DNA of 64,000 nucleotides, taken from positions 17,666,837 through 17,730,836 of the forward strand of contig CALNVZ010003430.1 of the NCBI GenBank assembly GCA_940671915.1, in the 5' to 3' direction. The stretch is from Paracentrotus lividus (lineage: Eukaryota > Echinodermata > Echinoidea > Camarodonta > Echinidae). Positions 22,776 through 33,857 of the stretch are shown piece by piece. The notes beneath the pieces were generated by a model. It was not told the DNA's origin and did no database searches. It worked only from the letters and a program-made list of their open reading frames with translations. A program made the translations under genes and the position numbers. Every line of letters starts with the position of its first letter. Positions within the stretch are counted from its first letter, which is position 1.

Positions 22776-23084
22776 TAAATGAATGGAGAGAGTATCGATT
22801 CTATCGTTTGTCTCATTGCGCCAGCGCGTAGTAACAGTAAAATGATGCGCACAACAGCTTACAACAATGGATACGCGCAGCAACAAAATACGTCACAATA
22901 GCTAAATTTGCACCAAAAATTTGGCAAAGATAAAACCAGATGAGGCAAGGTCAAAGATCTAGGGGTCTATTTACTATAATAAATAGTGAACGCTCCATCT
23001 TGCAACATTACTGGACTATATGAACTCCAAATACTAAATTATCCCTCGTGCAGATCTATTTCACCTCACCCATTCACCCATTCC

Positions 23085-23088
<4 letters not shown>

Positions 23089-23145
<57 letters not shown>
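23089..23145. repeat. (TA)n microsatellite
   Basis: An uninterrupted TA run directly abutting the left end of the element at 23148. Confidence 0.95.
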
Positions 23146-23146
<1 letters not shown>

Positions 23147-23147
23147 G

Positions 23148-23985
23148 CACACTGCTGCCCATAAAGTTTGGATATTGTTTTGAGTGGCAGCAACATCATT
23201 TTGCTCCGGCTAGAATTTCTTGAAGTTGTGTGTCCCCGCTTCCACTTATTGGGACCCTGGCTTTATCTTGGACGTTCCCCGAACTATTCCCGGGGAAAGA
23301 AAAGTCAAATAACTTTGTCAGCCCCCTCAATGCCCATTTTCGCAATTTTTTGTCATTTTGGGGCCCCTTTTTTGTTTACCCGGCTGACCAAGGCCCCCTC
23401 AATCCTACCCCCACGAAACGGGTCTGAAGTGTAGGGTTTTTATTGTTCTTTGCGCTAAATTAAGTTTTAAGGTTAAAGGATTTCGTCTCTTGTCTAGGGG
23501 AAGGGTCAAAGTTTAATTCGATAGGGGTTAAAAATTGATTTTATTGATTTTTACAAAATGGAAATTTCTATCATCCCAAAAATGTATTGTAGAATCTCCT
23601 CCAAAAATAAATCATAATGAAAAATAGATTATAGTTACCATTTACAACCTTGTCAAAAGGTTAAAACAAAAGTTGGGGGAAAATTGTAATAATCAAGGGT
23701 TTATGGTTGTTTTTTATTTCCTTTGTTTTTACCATAAAGTAAGGATTAAATATTTCAATTTTTCACCAATCTCTCTTTTTACTTCAACCCCTCCCCTAGA
23801 CAAGAGACAGAAAGATGTAACCTTAAAACTTAATTTAACGTGAACAACAATATTAACCCTACACTTTAGACGCGTTTTGCGGGATTAAGATTAAGGGGGC
23901 CTTGGTCAGCCGGGTAAACAAAAAGGGGGCTCCGAAATGACCAAAAAATGACAAAAATGGGCATTGTGGGGACTGACAACCCTTT
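23148..23985 (+). mobile_element. Inverted-repeat element, right end lost
   Basis: It starts CACTGCTGCCCATAAAGTTT. Left-arm landmarks GGGACCCTGGCTTTATCTTG, GGCCCCCTCAATCCTACCCC and TCTCTTGTCTAGGGG are mirrored on the right by CCCCTAGACAAGAGA and AGGGGGCCTTGGTCAGCCGG. The right arm stops at about 23985 after GGGGACTGACAAC, so the terminal repeat is missing. It is a relative of the complete element at 29591-30590. Confidence 0.7.
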
Positions 23986-24249
23986 TTTATTTTTCAAAAA
24001 GTATTTGGACGTGAAATATGGACATAATTATATAAAGCTATTTAAATTTTGTTCGCTTGCCATATACTTTCAATAACGATTCCGTTTATTAATGTGTAAA
24101 AAGTAGCGGAGTCACCAAATCTTTAGTTCCCATAAGTTCCACACTTATGAACGCGTTCGGAGTGAGTACCTATAGCATTAGTGTTTACTACGTCACAAAA
24201 TTAATTTACGGTTATGCACGAGTTTAAACTATTTTTCAGAAAATAGTAC

Positions 24250-27200
24250 TCATTCTCTGTGGAATGTCACTGTTGCTTCAGCATCTTGTTTCTGCTCATA
24301 AAAGGTCATAGAATCTGCTGGACCATTTTGAGAGTATTCATCCCACGACCCGTCGAATACCGACACGTCGTCCTTCCCGACCACGAAGGCACCCAGGGCC
24401 AGAATACAGGCCGTGACACCAACGAAGCATGTTGAGGTCAAAGGTTGCGAGAGGTCAATGCCTTTGATTGGAATAGGACCGGAGGTCATCGGCTGACTTG
24501 AACTTGGTGGAGCCTTCGCGGAGGACGCCTGGGAATGGGATGTTGGTCGCCATTTTCATGATGCCCAGCTTTAAACCTGTATGAAGTAAGTAAAAAAGGA
24601 AAAATTATGTAATGGGGCGATCACAGTACCATCCGCGGACCCGGACGACGTATTGTATCAGTCGTTTTGATAATTCTGTTTGAGCTGCACGCGATTTTTA
24701 TTTTCCAAACCGTTTACAAATTAATCACTAAAAATAAGCCTTGAACGTGCACTAATATATCCTACACTGTAAAAAATAACTGTAAATTAACATGTTCTTT
24801 GGCTTGTAAAAATACAGCTTTTGGTCGTTTTTTTAATTTTACGACATTTTTCTCGTAAATGGCAGGAAAATTGTAGTTTTCTAGGAAGTCGTCTTGATTT
24901 TACATTACTAGCTCATGCAACTGTCAATAACAGGAATGGCATATTCATACAACCTTTCCTGCTCGTTTACGAATTATTCCCTTAATTTCAGTTTCCACAA
25001 CTAACTTTCTTGTCAAAAACAGCAAGTTCTTTCTAAAAACAAATATTATTGTTAATAAACAAGTTTCTCGTATATCAACGAGCTTCCTTGTTCATAGACT
25101 TGTATATTTTTGAAATCATTACGAGAGTTTTCCTGTCAAAAAGACAATTTTCTTTGTTCAACAAAGGAAGAAGAAACATAACTACTACAAATCAGTTTTC
25201 TTGTATCCTGCAATGATGTTCCTGTTAATTAACAACCTTTATCTTATTTATGTCATTATGTGGATCATGAATATTCATTAATATGACTGGAAGTGCTTCA
25301 AACGTGGATCGTTGCACTAACCATGGAAAATGTCACCTTACATTGGACTCATTGGGTTGGGTATATAAGGCTAACAACTTTCATCGAAGTTGTCAAAGAT
25401 TAGGTGTAGGATTTAGGATTAGGATTTAGGTGTAGGATTTAGGATTAAGATTTAGGATTAAGGACATGATTAGGCATGAATGGTCAATCCCGTATAATGT
25501 TGGATAATGTTCTTTTTGTTTCAAAATACTATTACATGATAAAAACAGGAAAAGACTGTAAATTTACAGGGTTATAAATTTACAAGGTGGTCAATAACCA
25601 TGATAACGGGAACCTGTAAATGTACATTATCTGTAAAATAACTACTAAAGCTGTGCAAAAACGGGCACTCCTGGCGTCCCGACTGCCAGGAACTTTCCTG
25701 TTAAAAAACGGTGAAATTTTTTACAGTGTAGTTTGGTTCATTTAAATCGAAAATCAAGTTGTCGCTATCAGTAATACTAGCCGAGTGGTATGAGGAACAG
25801 ACTCTCATCTAGAGGACTTGAGTTCGACTCCCAAGAACTTTTTTTTTTTTTTAAATATTTTTTTAGATGCTCTAAATGGATACATCCTACATGAATAAAT
25901 AAGATCCATCAATAAAACCGATAGTTCAGAGACGAATTTTGATCCAAAATATTATTTTCATTTTGTACACCCATGCATTACACCCTTTAGGAGAGAAATT
26001 ACACTCATTTGAAAGTGATATTGATGGTCCATGTATTGGGAAACGATATGAGATGCTTAGTCCTAGATAAACATCTAAAAAGACCAAAGTGGTCTTTCCT
26101 GCGACAGCCCTCCTAAATATATATGAATAAACAAAAGTATATTTCAGGACAGAGTTTGAGATCTGACCCTAGATAGTATATAGCCTTCTCGTATAGTCTC
26201 ATTAGGAACCTTTAAGGGGCCCTGGCGGGGGCCGCAAGAAAGTCGCACGGGAACCGTATTGCGAGAGGCCTGTCAATATTTTATTTGGAGGACTCACTGA
26301 AAAACACGGGTGGAGCCCGCTCGGATACCGGCAGAAACTTGTACGGCTAGCGGCAGAAACCCGTTCGGGTCCCTTTGGTGACTCTGCGGGTTTTCTACGG
26401 CCTACCGGGTCGAGAAAAACGCCGGGAAAATCGAGAGCACACAGTCGATCTTCCCGGCTCCCCTACATTTAAAGCATAACTACTGGAAAATGTTCTGGTG
26501 TGCACATAAAATCGTTAGGGAGTCGGCCGGGAACCGCACGTAAAGTTTAAAGTGTTTTTTTCCTTTTCACCGTACGGACTTCGGAATAGAAGCTGTTGGG
26601 GTAAGGAGGTATGACACAATAGTGGTCTCTATCCAAGTCGCTCTGAGGGTAAATCTCTTGCGAAAAAAAATTGGAACCGCATTGTAGAGAAATTATAAAA
26701 ACGACCGATTCCCTCGCCGTACGGGTCCCCGGCTACGAACTGTGATCGAGGCATAATATAGACGATGGGAGAATTTATTTATGGTTTATTTATATATTAT
26801 ATATGAAAGAAAAGATAAAGAAGAATAAGAAGAATGATGTTGATGATAATGGTGGTGTTGATGATGATGATGATGATGATGATGGTGATGATGATGGTGG
26901 TGGACATGGGTGTCGATTGTGGGGGGGGGATGTATCCCCCCAATAATTTCAGTGGGGGGGGGATGGTGTGTACAATCATCCCCCCCCCCCCAATATTTTG
27001 ATATCAAGAAAATAAAAAATATCATATTATATGCATATAAATCTACCCATTACAAATTCGTTATCATACAAAACACTTTTATGACATTATTATATTATTT
27101 TGCAGTCTAAAATACATATTTCTGACATTCAAAAATCCAAAATTTTCTCACTCTTGCGTTAATCTTCCTCGTGTGTGCCTATACCGAGTGAGTAAAAAAA

Positions 27201-30200
27201 GACTTTACACCTAGAAAAATGTCAATAAAAAGAAAACCAATTTATAAACCCCAAGTTATTTTACATATTCGGAAAAAGTAACTCCTCCTGCATCTTCTGA
27301 TTACATTTTTGTGTGGTATGTCTTTACGCTTGGATGAACACGACGCATTGTTTGCGAACATGTCAATTTCGAATTGTGCCAGAATGGGAGTAAAATCAAA
27401 ACAACAAAAAGCTAGAAAAAAAGCAACTTCATCCTGATCAAAATGGCATAACTTTTAACGAAAATGTCTTCCGCTTAATAAATTGGCAGGGTTGTTGTTA
27501 CACATATTGACTACATTTTGTATGAAATTAGATAGGTCTGTAGAGTCAGGCATGAGTGAGCACACGTCAAAGACAAAATAATCACTTTTCGAAGGTAAAA
27601 GGATGCCTTTTTTGGTCTATCAGTGGCAATTTAGTCTTTAATGTGTACTCATTCGTGCATTACTTCACGAGTCAATCTAATTTTCATACAAAATGTAGTC
27701 AATATGTGTAACAACAACCCTGCCAAGTTATTAAGCGGAAGACATTTTCGTTAAAAAGTTATGCTATTTTAATCAGGATGAAGTTGCTTTTTTCTAGCCT
27801 TTTCTTGTTTTGAATTTACTCACATTCTGGCACAATTCGAAATTGACATGTTCGCAAACAATGCATCGTGTTCATCCAAGCGTAAAGACGTACCACACAA
27901 AAATGGTACCAGAAGATGTGGAGGAGTTACTCTTTCCGAATATGTGAAATAATTTGGGGTTTATAAATTGGTTTCTTTTTATTGACATTTTACTAGGTGT
28001 AAAGTTTTTTTTGACTCACTCGGTATACTTCAGTAATCATGTTAATACAATACACTGTGTTCATGGTGTTGATAATGGAAGCGCAGATGTTTCACTATTC
28101 ACAATTAGAAAAAAAAAATCAAATCGATGATAATCAGGTGCATTGATCCCAGGGTGAATGGCGGACAGGTGCCTCGATAAGTAAAACTGAAGTCATAAGT
28201 TTCCCCCTCAATAACCACGATGTTTTGATAAAATAAATAATGAATATTGAAGAGTCTGTAACACTTAGCTTGGCTCTTCATCGACAAGGTAACTTTTTTG
28301 GACTCGGACCACTGATTATATAATACACTTTCACTATTCTCTGGGGCTAAATGCCCTCTTTTCAAATTAGTCGCTACTTTGCTCTCAAATATCAGATAAC
28401 TGTTCGAATTTGCGTGAAAATTTCAGCTCGCGCTTCGCGCTCGCATAATATAAGATAGTGCAAACTGCACTTGACTTTGTTCATCTTTTATGCATGTATT
28501 AATGCCACGATGGTACGTTTAAAACACTAAATCCCTCCCCGTTTCGTGCTCCAATGTTGCTACAAGTATCTTGTTTCATCAGGTCACTATTATTGAGAAA
28601 ATTTTCAGCTCGCGCTTCGCGCTCGCACAATATATTGCCCTAATTCGTCCATATTTATATAGATTTGCGTTTGTTGGCATTACGTCATGATGTTCCGCTT
28701 CTAAACACTAGTTAAAGCCCCTAGCCCTCCATCAATTTCGTGCTTATAAGTCATGTAACGCTACAAATACCATGTTTCAGTTGAATATTATTGAGAAAAT
28801 TTTAAGCTCGCGCTTCGCGCTCGCATTACAGCCCTATTAATTCGACGATGTACTGGTACTCATATGCGTAATAAAGTGCATGTGTGTGTATCTATAGACA
28901 TAACATCATGATGGCCCCTTTAATAAAGCAGAATAGCCCCTTCCCGTTTCGCGTTAGCATTATTCTACAATATATGTCCCATTTCATGTCACTATTATTG
29001 AGAAAATTTTTAGCTCGCGCTTCGCGCTCGCATAAAGAATTTGAAAATATGTACTAGTGGATACTGACATGCATGTATGTGTGTATTATCTGTAGCCATT
29101 ACATCATCATGGTCCCCCTTTAACAAACCAGTTAAAGCCCCTTCCTCGTTTCGCGCTCGAATTATGCTACAAATGCCCCATTTTATGTCACTATTATGGA
29201 GAAAATTTTCAGCTCGCGCTTCGCGCTCGCATTATACAATACATTTATCATATTTATATGCATGTACAAGCATATACAAACATTACCCCCCCCCCAACAA
29301 TATACAAACATTACCCCACCCCCAACAATGGACACTGCGATCATATACCATCGTATGTGTCACATTGAGGAAAAGAGGAATATCGACGATCATCCCCCCA
29401 ATCGCCAAAACAAATCGACACCGTTGGTGGTGGTGGTGGTGGTGGTGGTGATGATGATGATGATGATGAAGATGATGACGGAGGTGATGATGGTTGTTGT
29501 TGGTGGTGGTGGGGGTGGATTAAGTAAGGATGATGTTGGTGACGACGATAATGATGATGATGATGATGATAATGATGAAAGATCACTAGATACACTGTCC
29601 GTCATAAAGGTGGAATATTTTTTTGCCGCTATAGCGACATGATTTTGCTCTGACTTTAATTTCTTGAATATGTTTGTCCCTGCTTTTACTTTTCGGGACC
29701 CTGGCTATATCTTGGACATTCTCCCAACCCTTCACGTGGACCTTTTCCCAAAAAAGTTTTGTCAACCCCCATGATGCCCATTTTTGTCAATTTTTCTCAT
29801 TTTGGGGTCCCTTTTTGTTTTCCCGGCCGATCAGGCCCCCCTCAATCCTACCCCCAGGAAACGCGACCAAGGTGTACTGTTTTATATTGTTCTTTAAGTT
29901 AAATCAATATTTGTGGGGACAGGCTTAGGTCTCTTGTCTAGGGGAGGGGTTGAAGTAAAAAACGAGATTGGTGAAAATTCAGAATATTTTATTCCATCTT
30001 TATGCTGAAAACAAAAGAAATGAAAAACAAACTTTAACCCTAAAATATCATCATTTTCTACTTAAATTTTGTTTAGCCTTGATGGCAAGGCTGTAAATAG
30101 TTATTATTTATAATATTTTATTTTGATTTATGTTTGGTTGAGATTTTATAATACAATTTTAGGAAGATAGAAATTTACAGGGTGTAAAAATGAATAAAAT

Positions 30201-31392
30201 GATTGTTGAACCCAAATCAAAATAAATTTTGACCCCTCCCCTAGACAAAACAGTCGAGCCTGTAACTATACATCTAGATTTAATTTAAAGAACAATAACA
30301 AATCTCCACCTCAGACGTGTTTCCTTGGGTTAGGACTGAGGGGGCCTTGGTGGGTCGCGTGAATAAAAAAGGGCCCCCCAAAAAAGAAAAAAATGACGAA
30401 AATGGCCATCTTCTGGGGGTGACAAACATTTGTGAAAAAAAATCCCTGGGAAGCGTTGAGGGAACGTCCAAGATATACCCAGGATCCCAGAAAGTGAAAG
30501 CGGTGACAAAGAATTCAAGAAATTAATAACGGAGCAACATAATGTCGCTTGAGCCAGAAAAAATATTCCACCTTTATGACGAACAGTGTAGATAGAGGGG
30601 AGAGAAAGTAGAAATAAATATTGAGACGATAGGGAAGCGATGAGGGAATAACATAATACAGAAGATAGAGAATAATAATAATAATAATAGTTGCATGTAA
30701 ATGGAGTTGACAAAAAGGAATATAAACGTCCTCGGCCTCATTGGGCTAAATGATAAACATTTTACTTGATCTCTCTTTTTACCTGGATAAGGGGAAGGCA
30801 TTGATCCATCATACCACTCCACAGGACGACTGTCCATTAACTGAAACTTTGTCTCCTTCACGTTATCCAAGACGTCCTTATAGTTCTTGATGATCTCCGC
30901 TCTCGTTCTCGTCACCTCGAAAGTCGCCGGCTTCGGTGATGTCGTCGCCTCGTCGGTCACCGCTCGGTTCTCCGCGACCCACTGCTGCAGCCCGCCGTCA
31001 AGCACCGATACGGCTCCGTGATCGAAATAACGGAACATCCACCACACCCTGGGCGCTGTCATTATCTTATAGAAAGGGTCGTTCTCGTAGATGACCACGT
31101 GTGTATCGTTGTCGATCCCAAGCGTCTTGCCGACGAACTCCGCGAAGACCTCAGGAGACGGGATTGTGAAGTAGTATGCGGAGTCCTTGTCGCGGAGGTG
31201 GTTGAGATTGAGGTAGAGACTGCCTGGTATGTGTTGCTTGCTGTGAGCATCTCGACCTTCGTCTTCCATACCGAGCCACGTCACATCCAAGACTCGCAGG
31301 GCTCTCCCATCCGGGGTCTTTTGCGTCATCAGAGATTCAGCCAACCATGCAGTGCTCACCAAGGCAGGGACTTTCCCTTCGGATGACGTCAT
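24250..31392 (-). CDS. MPST: Thiosulfate / 3-mercaptopyruvate sulfurtransferase, two exons
   Basis: Exon 1 is 31392-30783 and exon 2 is 24576-24250. It is a tandem-rhodanese sulfurtransferase that moves sulfane sulfur from 3-mercaptopyruvate or thiosulfate to acceptors, in cytosol or mitochondria. Exon 1 (203 codons plus one base) encodes the non-catalytic N-terminal rhodanese: ALVSTAWLAESL, THVVIYEND, APRVWWMFRYFDHGAVSVLD, then FQLMDSRP. Donor CCAG|GTAAAA and acceptor ATACAG|GTTT complete a Gly codon in SPYPG-LKLG. Exon 2 gives NIPFPGVL, GIDLSQPLTSTC, then GVTACILALGAF and FDGSWDEY. The active-site loop reads CFVGVT. Two one-base deletions (CC for CCC at 24461-24462; GG for GGG at 24476-24477) break the frame between DDLRS and GIDLSQ; restoring length gives 313 codons including the stop, a normal family length. 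An upstream ATG at 31446 would add 18 residues. Confidence 0.85.
24763..25730. mobile_element. TA-flanked MITE (ACTGTAAAAAAT ends)
   Basis: TACACTGTAAAAAATAACTG at 24763 is mirrored by TTTTTTACAGTGTA ending at 25730. TA target duplication is consistent with Tc1/mariner mobilisation. Inside, at about 25400-25470, is a short array of TTAGGAT/TAGGTG units (GATTTAGGATTAGGATTTAG). It lies in the sulfurtransferase intron. Confidence 0.75.
25783..25850 (+). repeat. tRNA-like sequence with oligo-T
   Basis: TAGCCGAGTGGTATGAGGAA looks like the D-arm of a Ser/Leu-type tRNA. GAGTTCGACTCCCAAGAAC gives a T-arm/B-box, followed directly by a run of 12 T, a pol III terminator. Stem pairing is weak, so it is read as a tRNA-derived relic or SINE head. 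Confidence 0.5.
25851..26846. other. Intron stretch with a GC-rich island
   Basis: 26205-26760 is clearly more GC-rich than its surroundings and contains near-repeats (ACCGGCAGAAACTTG and AGCGGCAGAAACCCG; CGGGTCCCTTTGG and CGGGTCCCCGG). No long frame or known domain is seen. It may be an unrecognised repeat of foreign base composition. Confidence 0.4.
26847..26907. repeat. (GAT/GGT)n microsatellite
   Basis: A trinucleotide run GATGATGATGATGATGATGG and continuations. Poly-His and poly-Ile frames on the other strand are artefacts of it. Confidence 0.95.
27180..28027. mobile_element. 848-bp full-length foldback MITE
   Basis: The ends are TATACCGAGTGAGTAAAAAA and TTTTTTGACTCACTCGGTATA broken only by small changes. 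The whole element is a near palindrome: landmarks such as TTTACACCTAG, GTTTGCGAACATGTCAATTT and GGCAGGGTTGTTGTTACACA on the left recur mirrored on the right around about 27605. A second copy begins at 63194. No coding sequence. It lies in the sulfurtransferase intron. Confidence 0.85.
28380..29240. repeat. Tandem array of about 200-bp units with a CGCGCTTCGCGC motif
   Basis: The core AGCTCGCGCTTCGCGCTCGC occurs five times (about 28425, 28607, 28806, 29011, 29211), spaced 182-207 bp. Each is preceded by GAGAAAATTTT(C/A)AGC and separated by diverged sequence sharing CATTAC(A)TCATGATG and CCCCTTCC-CGTTTCG. The core is itself almost palindromic. No gene. Confidence 0.85.
29425..29580. repeat. (GGT)n/(GAT)n compound microsatellite
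   Basis: GGTGGTGGTGGTGGT passing into GATGATGATGATGATGAAG and later GATGATGATGATGATGATAA. The acidic/valine and histidine frames across it are not genes. Confidence 0.95.
29591..30590. mobile_element. TA-flanked inverted-repeat element, complete
   Basis: TA-CACTGTCCGTCATAAAGGTG at the left and CACCTTTATGACGAACAGTG-TA at the right, exactly 1000 bp including the TA pairs. Interior arm landmarks (GGGACCCTGGCTATATCTTG; TCTCTTGTCTAGGGGAGGGG; CCCCTCCCCTAGACAA) are shared with 23148-23985. No transposase is visible. It lies in the sulfurtransferase intron, ending about 190 bp from exon 1. Confidence 0.8.
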
Positions 31393-31446
31393 TGTGTATA
31401 CAGTCAAGCTATTGGAGAATGTGTTAATAATTTCAATGTGAGTCAA

Positions 31447-31900
31447 GGCAAAATTTATTATAAGGATAGTTCATGAAGACAAGAGGTATGGTTTATAAGA
31501 TCAAATTTAAAGATATTTCTCTTTCTTTATTGTTTTTGTTTTTGTTTTGTTCCCTTCATAAGCAGGGAATAATTCTCATCTGCCGTTGCCACAGATGGCA
31601 TTATTTCAAGTGTTCTATAACGAAAAAAAAAAACAACAAATGAAGGCAACAAAACGAAGATTTTACCGAACAACCGTCACTTTAGAAATTGGCTTTGCAT
31701 TTGAAGGCAATTCCAATAGTGTGGTCTGCCAGTTAAATTGTTTATTGTCCATACAAGAACTTATTGAGAAAGATTATGACGTACCACCAGTCTCTCTAAG
31801 AAATTATCATAATAATCGAACCGTTTAACCCGTCCTATCGAAGTTTTAATCATGTTAATAGCTAGCTCGCCTTTACAAAGTTATGTTTGCAAGGCCAACT
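31447..31900. other. Upstream region of the sulfurtransferase gene
   Basis: No promoter motif or exon can be named. An 80-codon frame (31586-31828, plus) matches nothing I recognise and has no splice or Kozak support. Confidence 0.4.
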
Positions 31901-32940
31901 ATAGGGGAGAGTGGGGTTAGTTGGACCACGGGGTTAGTTGAAACATTATAATTTTCTTCAACTGCTATAAATATATTTATGCAAATCTACCCTCAGGTTG
32001 TTGCTGTTAGTAACTGCCATCCACTACATTTTAGACAGCACACATGCTTCAAGACCCGTGACGTTAGAAAGCAATGTTTGTTTTTTCACCTTCTGAGTAA
32101 ATTTTGTCACTTTTACAAATGTTTTATTATCTCAGAGAAGATCATAAATTAAGTTGGCCAGTTTTTGAGTATAACAAACAGTTATACCATGGATAGTAGT
32201 ATCCATGGTTATACCAAGCTACAAAACAAGGTTAAATAAATGGCATGTTTTGTGCTGTAAGCTTACAAATGTCAAATGGGCCTCTGGGGTTAGCAGGTTA
32301 GTTGGAACATTTTGAACGGGGTTAGTTGGAACATGTACTGATTAAGTAAATAGGTTTCAGCTGAATAAAAAAATAAAAATCATATAATTCAGTTAAGTGT
32401 TCCGAATTATTCCTATACATGTATATTAGTGCACATTGGACAATTTTATTTTGGTTTAAACAAAATATATTGCAGAATGCTACTTCACAGGACTTCAGGA
32501 TATCTGTATGTGAGTGGATGCTATCAAGTGTAATAAAACATGAAGTAAAAACAAAATTTGAACACTAATCTTTAATATATTAATTGGAATCAATAAAGCA
32601 AATTAGCTGAACCCATGCAATAATGTTATAGGTATAGTTTTAACTATAATTCTAAAGATACCGTGCACAATGTTTCAACCGTGCAGAATGTTTCAACTTA
32701 CCCCATAGCATGTTCCAACTAACCCCGTGTGTGGGTTTAGTTGGAACACTTGACATGGTCTTGTTGAAGATGGATTTTTTTTTTCCGGAACCATCACTAA
32801 GTTTAAGAATTTTATGGGGTACATTTGTAGCATACAGATATACACTCCAGCTGATTGTTTATTGTTTCTTGAAATAAATCTGCTTTTGTTTTACGGCCAT
32901 TTTTGTGAAAAATGTTCCATATAACCCCGCTCTCCCCTAT
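31901..32940. mobile_element. Inverted-repeat element with GGGGTTAGTTGGAACA motifs
   Basis: Ends ATAGGGGAGAGTGGGGTTAG and ACCCCGCTCTCCCCTAT (31901 and 32940) are inverted repeats, with TA directly outside GGGGAGAG at both ends. The motif GGGGTTAGTTGGAACA or close variants recurs at about 31913, 31931, 32285-32335 and 32737. Inverted forms (TGTTCCAACTAACCCCG) lie at about 32711 and at the right end. No coding sequence. Confidence 0.75.
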
Positions 32941-33195
32941 TGATTGATTAACAGCTTGTTACCAAAGGATCCCAAAAAGATATGGGTTTGCTCTTTGGTA
33001 TAACTGGACAGCACAATGGCAAAGATATTACAAAAATATAATCTTCAAACGCACTAGGTTTGGGGTATAGTACGTAAATAACAGAAAGGGAGTTTACCGG
33101 TATCAATATTCAGTAAGGGATACGCCTAATTCAAAGATTATTCCAGCAATATTATGCATTATTCATTCAGCCACTTTGTAATTTGTGTCCTTCAA

Positions 33196-33444
33196 TTAAC
33201 CCGTTGTATACTGAGAAGTTTTCACAAAGCCGAATGAATCGTAGTTGTCAAGCATGCTTGCAAGAAATTCTTTTCGTTTAAAGGGGAAACAAAGACAGCT
33301 TTAAATAGATCAATGTCAGATGATTTGAATTATATAAGGTTTTTATATGTTTACGCTATCATGAGTGAAATAAACAGTCAACAAGAGGGATGTTCTATAT
33401 CTCTTCAGCCCGCATATATGCGGGCTTAGTATACAACGGGTTAA
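33196..33444. mobile_element. piggyBac-type MITE
   Basis: TTAA-CCCGTTGTATACT at 33196-33212 is a perfect mirror of AGTATACAACGGG-TTAA at 33428-33444. A TTAA target duplication and ends starting CCC are the signature of piggyBac elements. Just inside the right end is the perfect 20-bp palindrome AGCCCGCATATATGCGGGCT (33407-33426). 249 bp, no coding capacity. Confidence 0.75.
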
Positions 33445-33857
33445 ATACCTAGGAAATTTATATTATTTATCATAGCATATTACCTTCCGAGCACCTAGCA
33501 TAGTTTGTCGATACAAGTAATGATGTACTTACCACTAGATGAATAAGGACTATCCAAAATATAAGACACACAATATGACTGGACGGATATATGATAACGA
33601 AATTTTATATTACATATACTAGTAATATACCGGTAGCAGTAGCGGACGCAGACCGATGTTATACAATGGATTTATAGGGCCCATGCGTAAACATAATACA
33701 GCCGCCTTAATTTGTCCCCAGACAATAATTGGGCCCGAGAAATGTATTCAATTCGATTTTCTTGGATCCGCGCCTGGGTACTGTGTAATTCAGATTGGAC
33801 TAGACTTTGGACTCTGAGTAAATAGAGCAAAATATTGACCTTGGCCCACTGTCACCG

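Noticed and set aside
25395-25470. Telomere-like TTAGGAT array
   Set aside because: The units vary between TTAGGAT, TTAGGTG and TTAAGAT and lie inside a MITE; not the canonical TTAGGG repeat.
26786-27025. Poly-histidine and poly-isoleucine frames
   Set aside because: Translations of the GAT/GGT microsatellite.
28380-29240. Regularly spaced repeats resembling a CRISPR array
   Set aside because: Units are about 200 bp apart with diverged related spacers in a eukaryotic intron; no cas genes.
29196-29642. 148-codon acidic/valine-rich frame
   Set aside because: Runs through the CGCGCTTCGCGC repeat edge and the GGT/GAT microsatellite; no domain.
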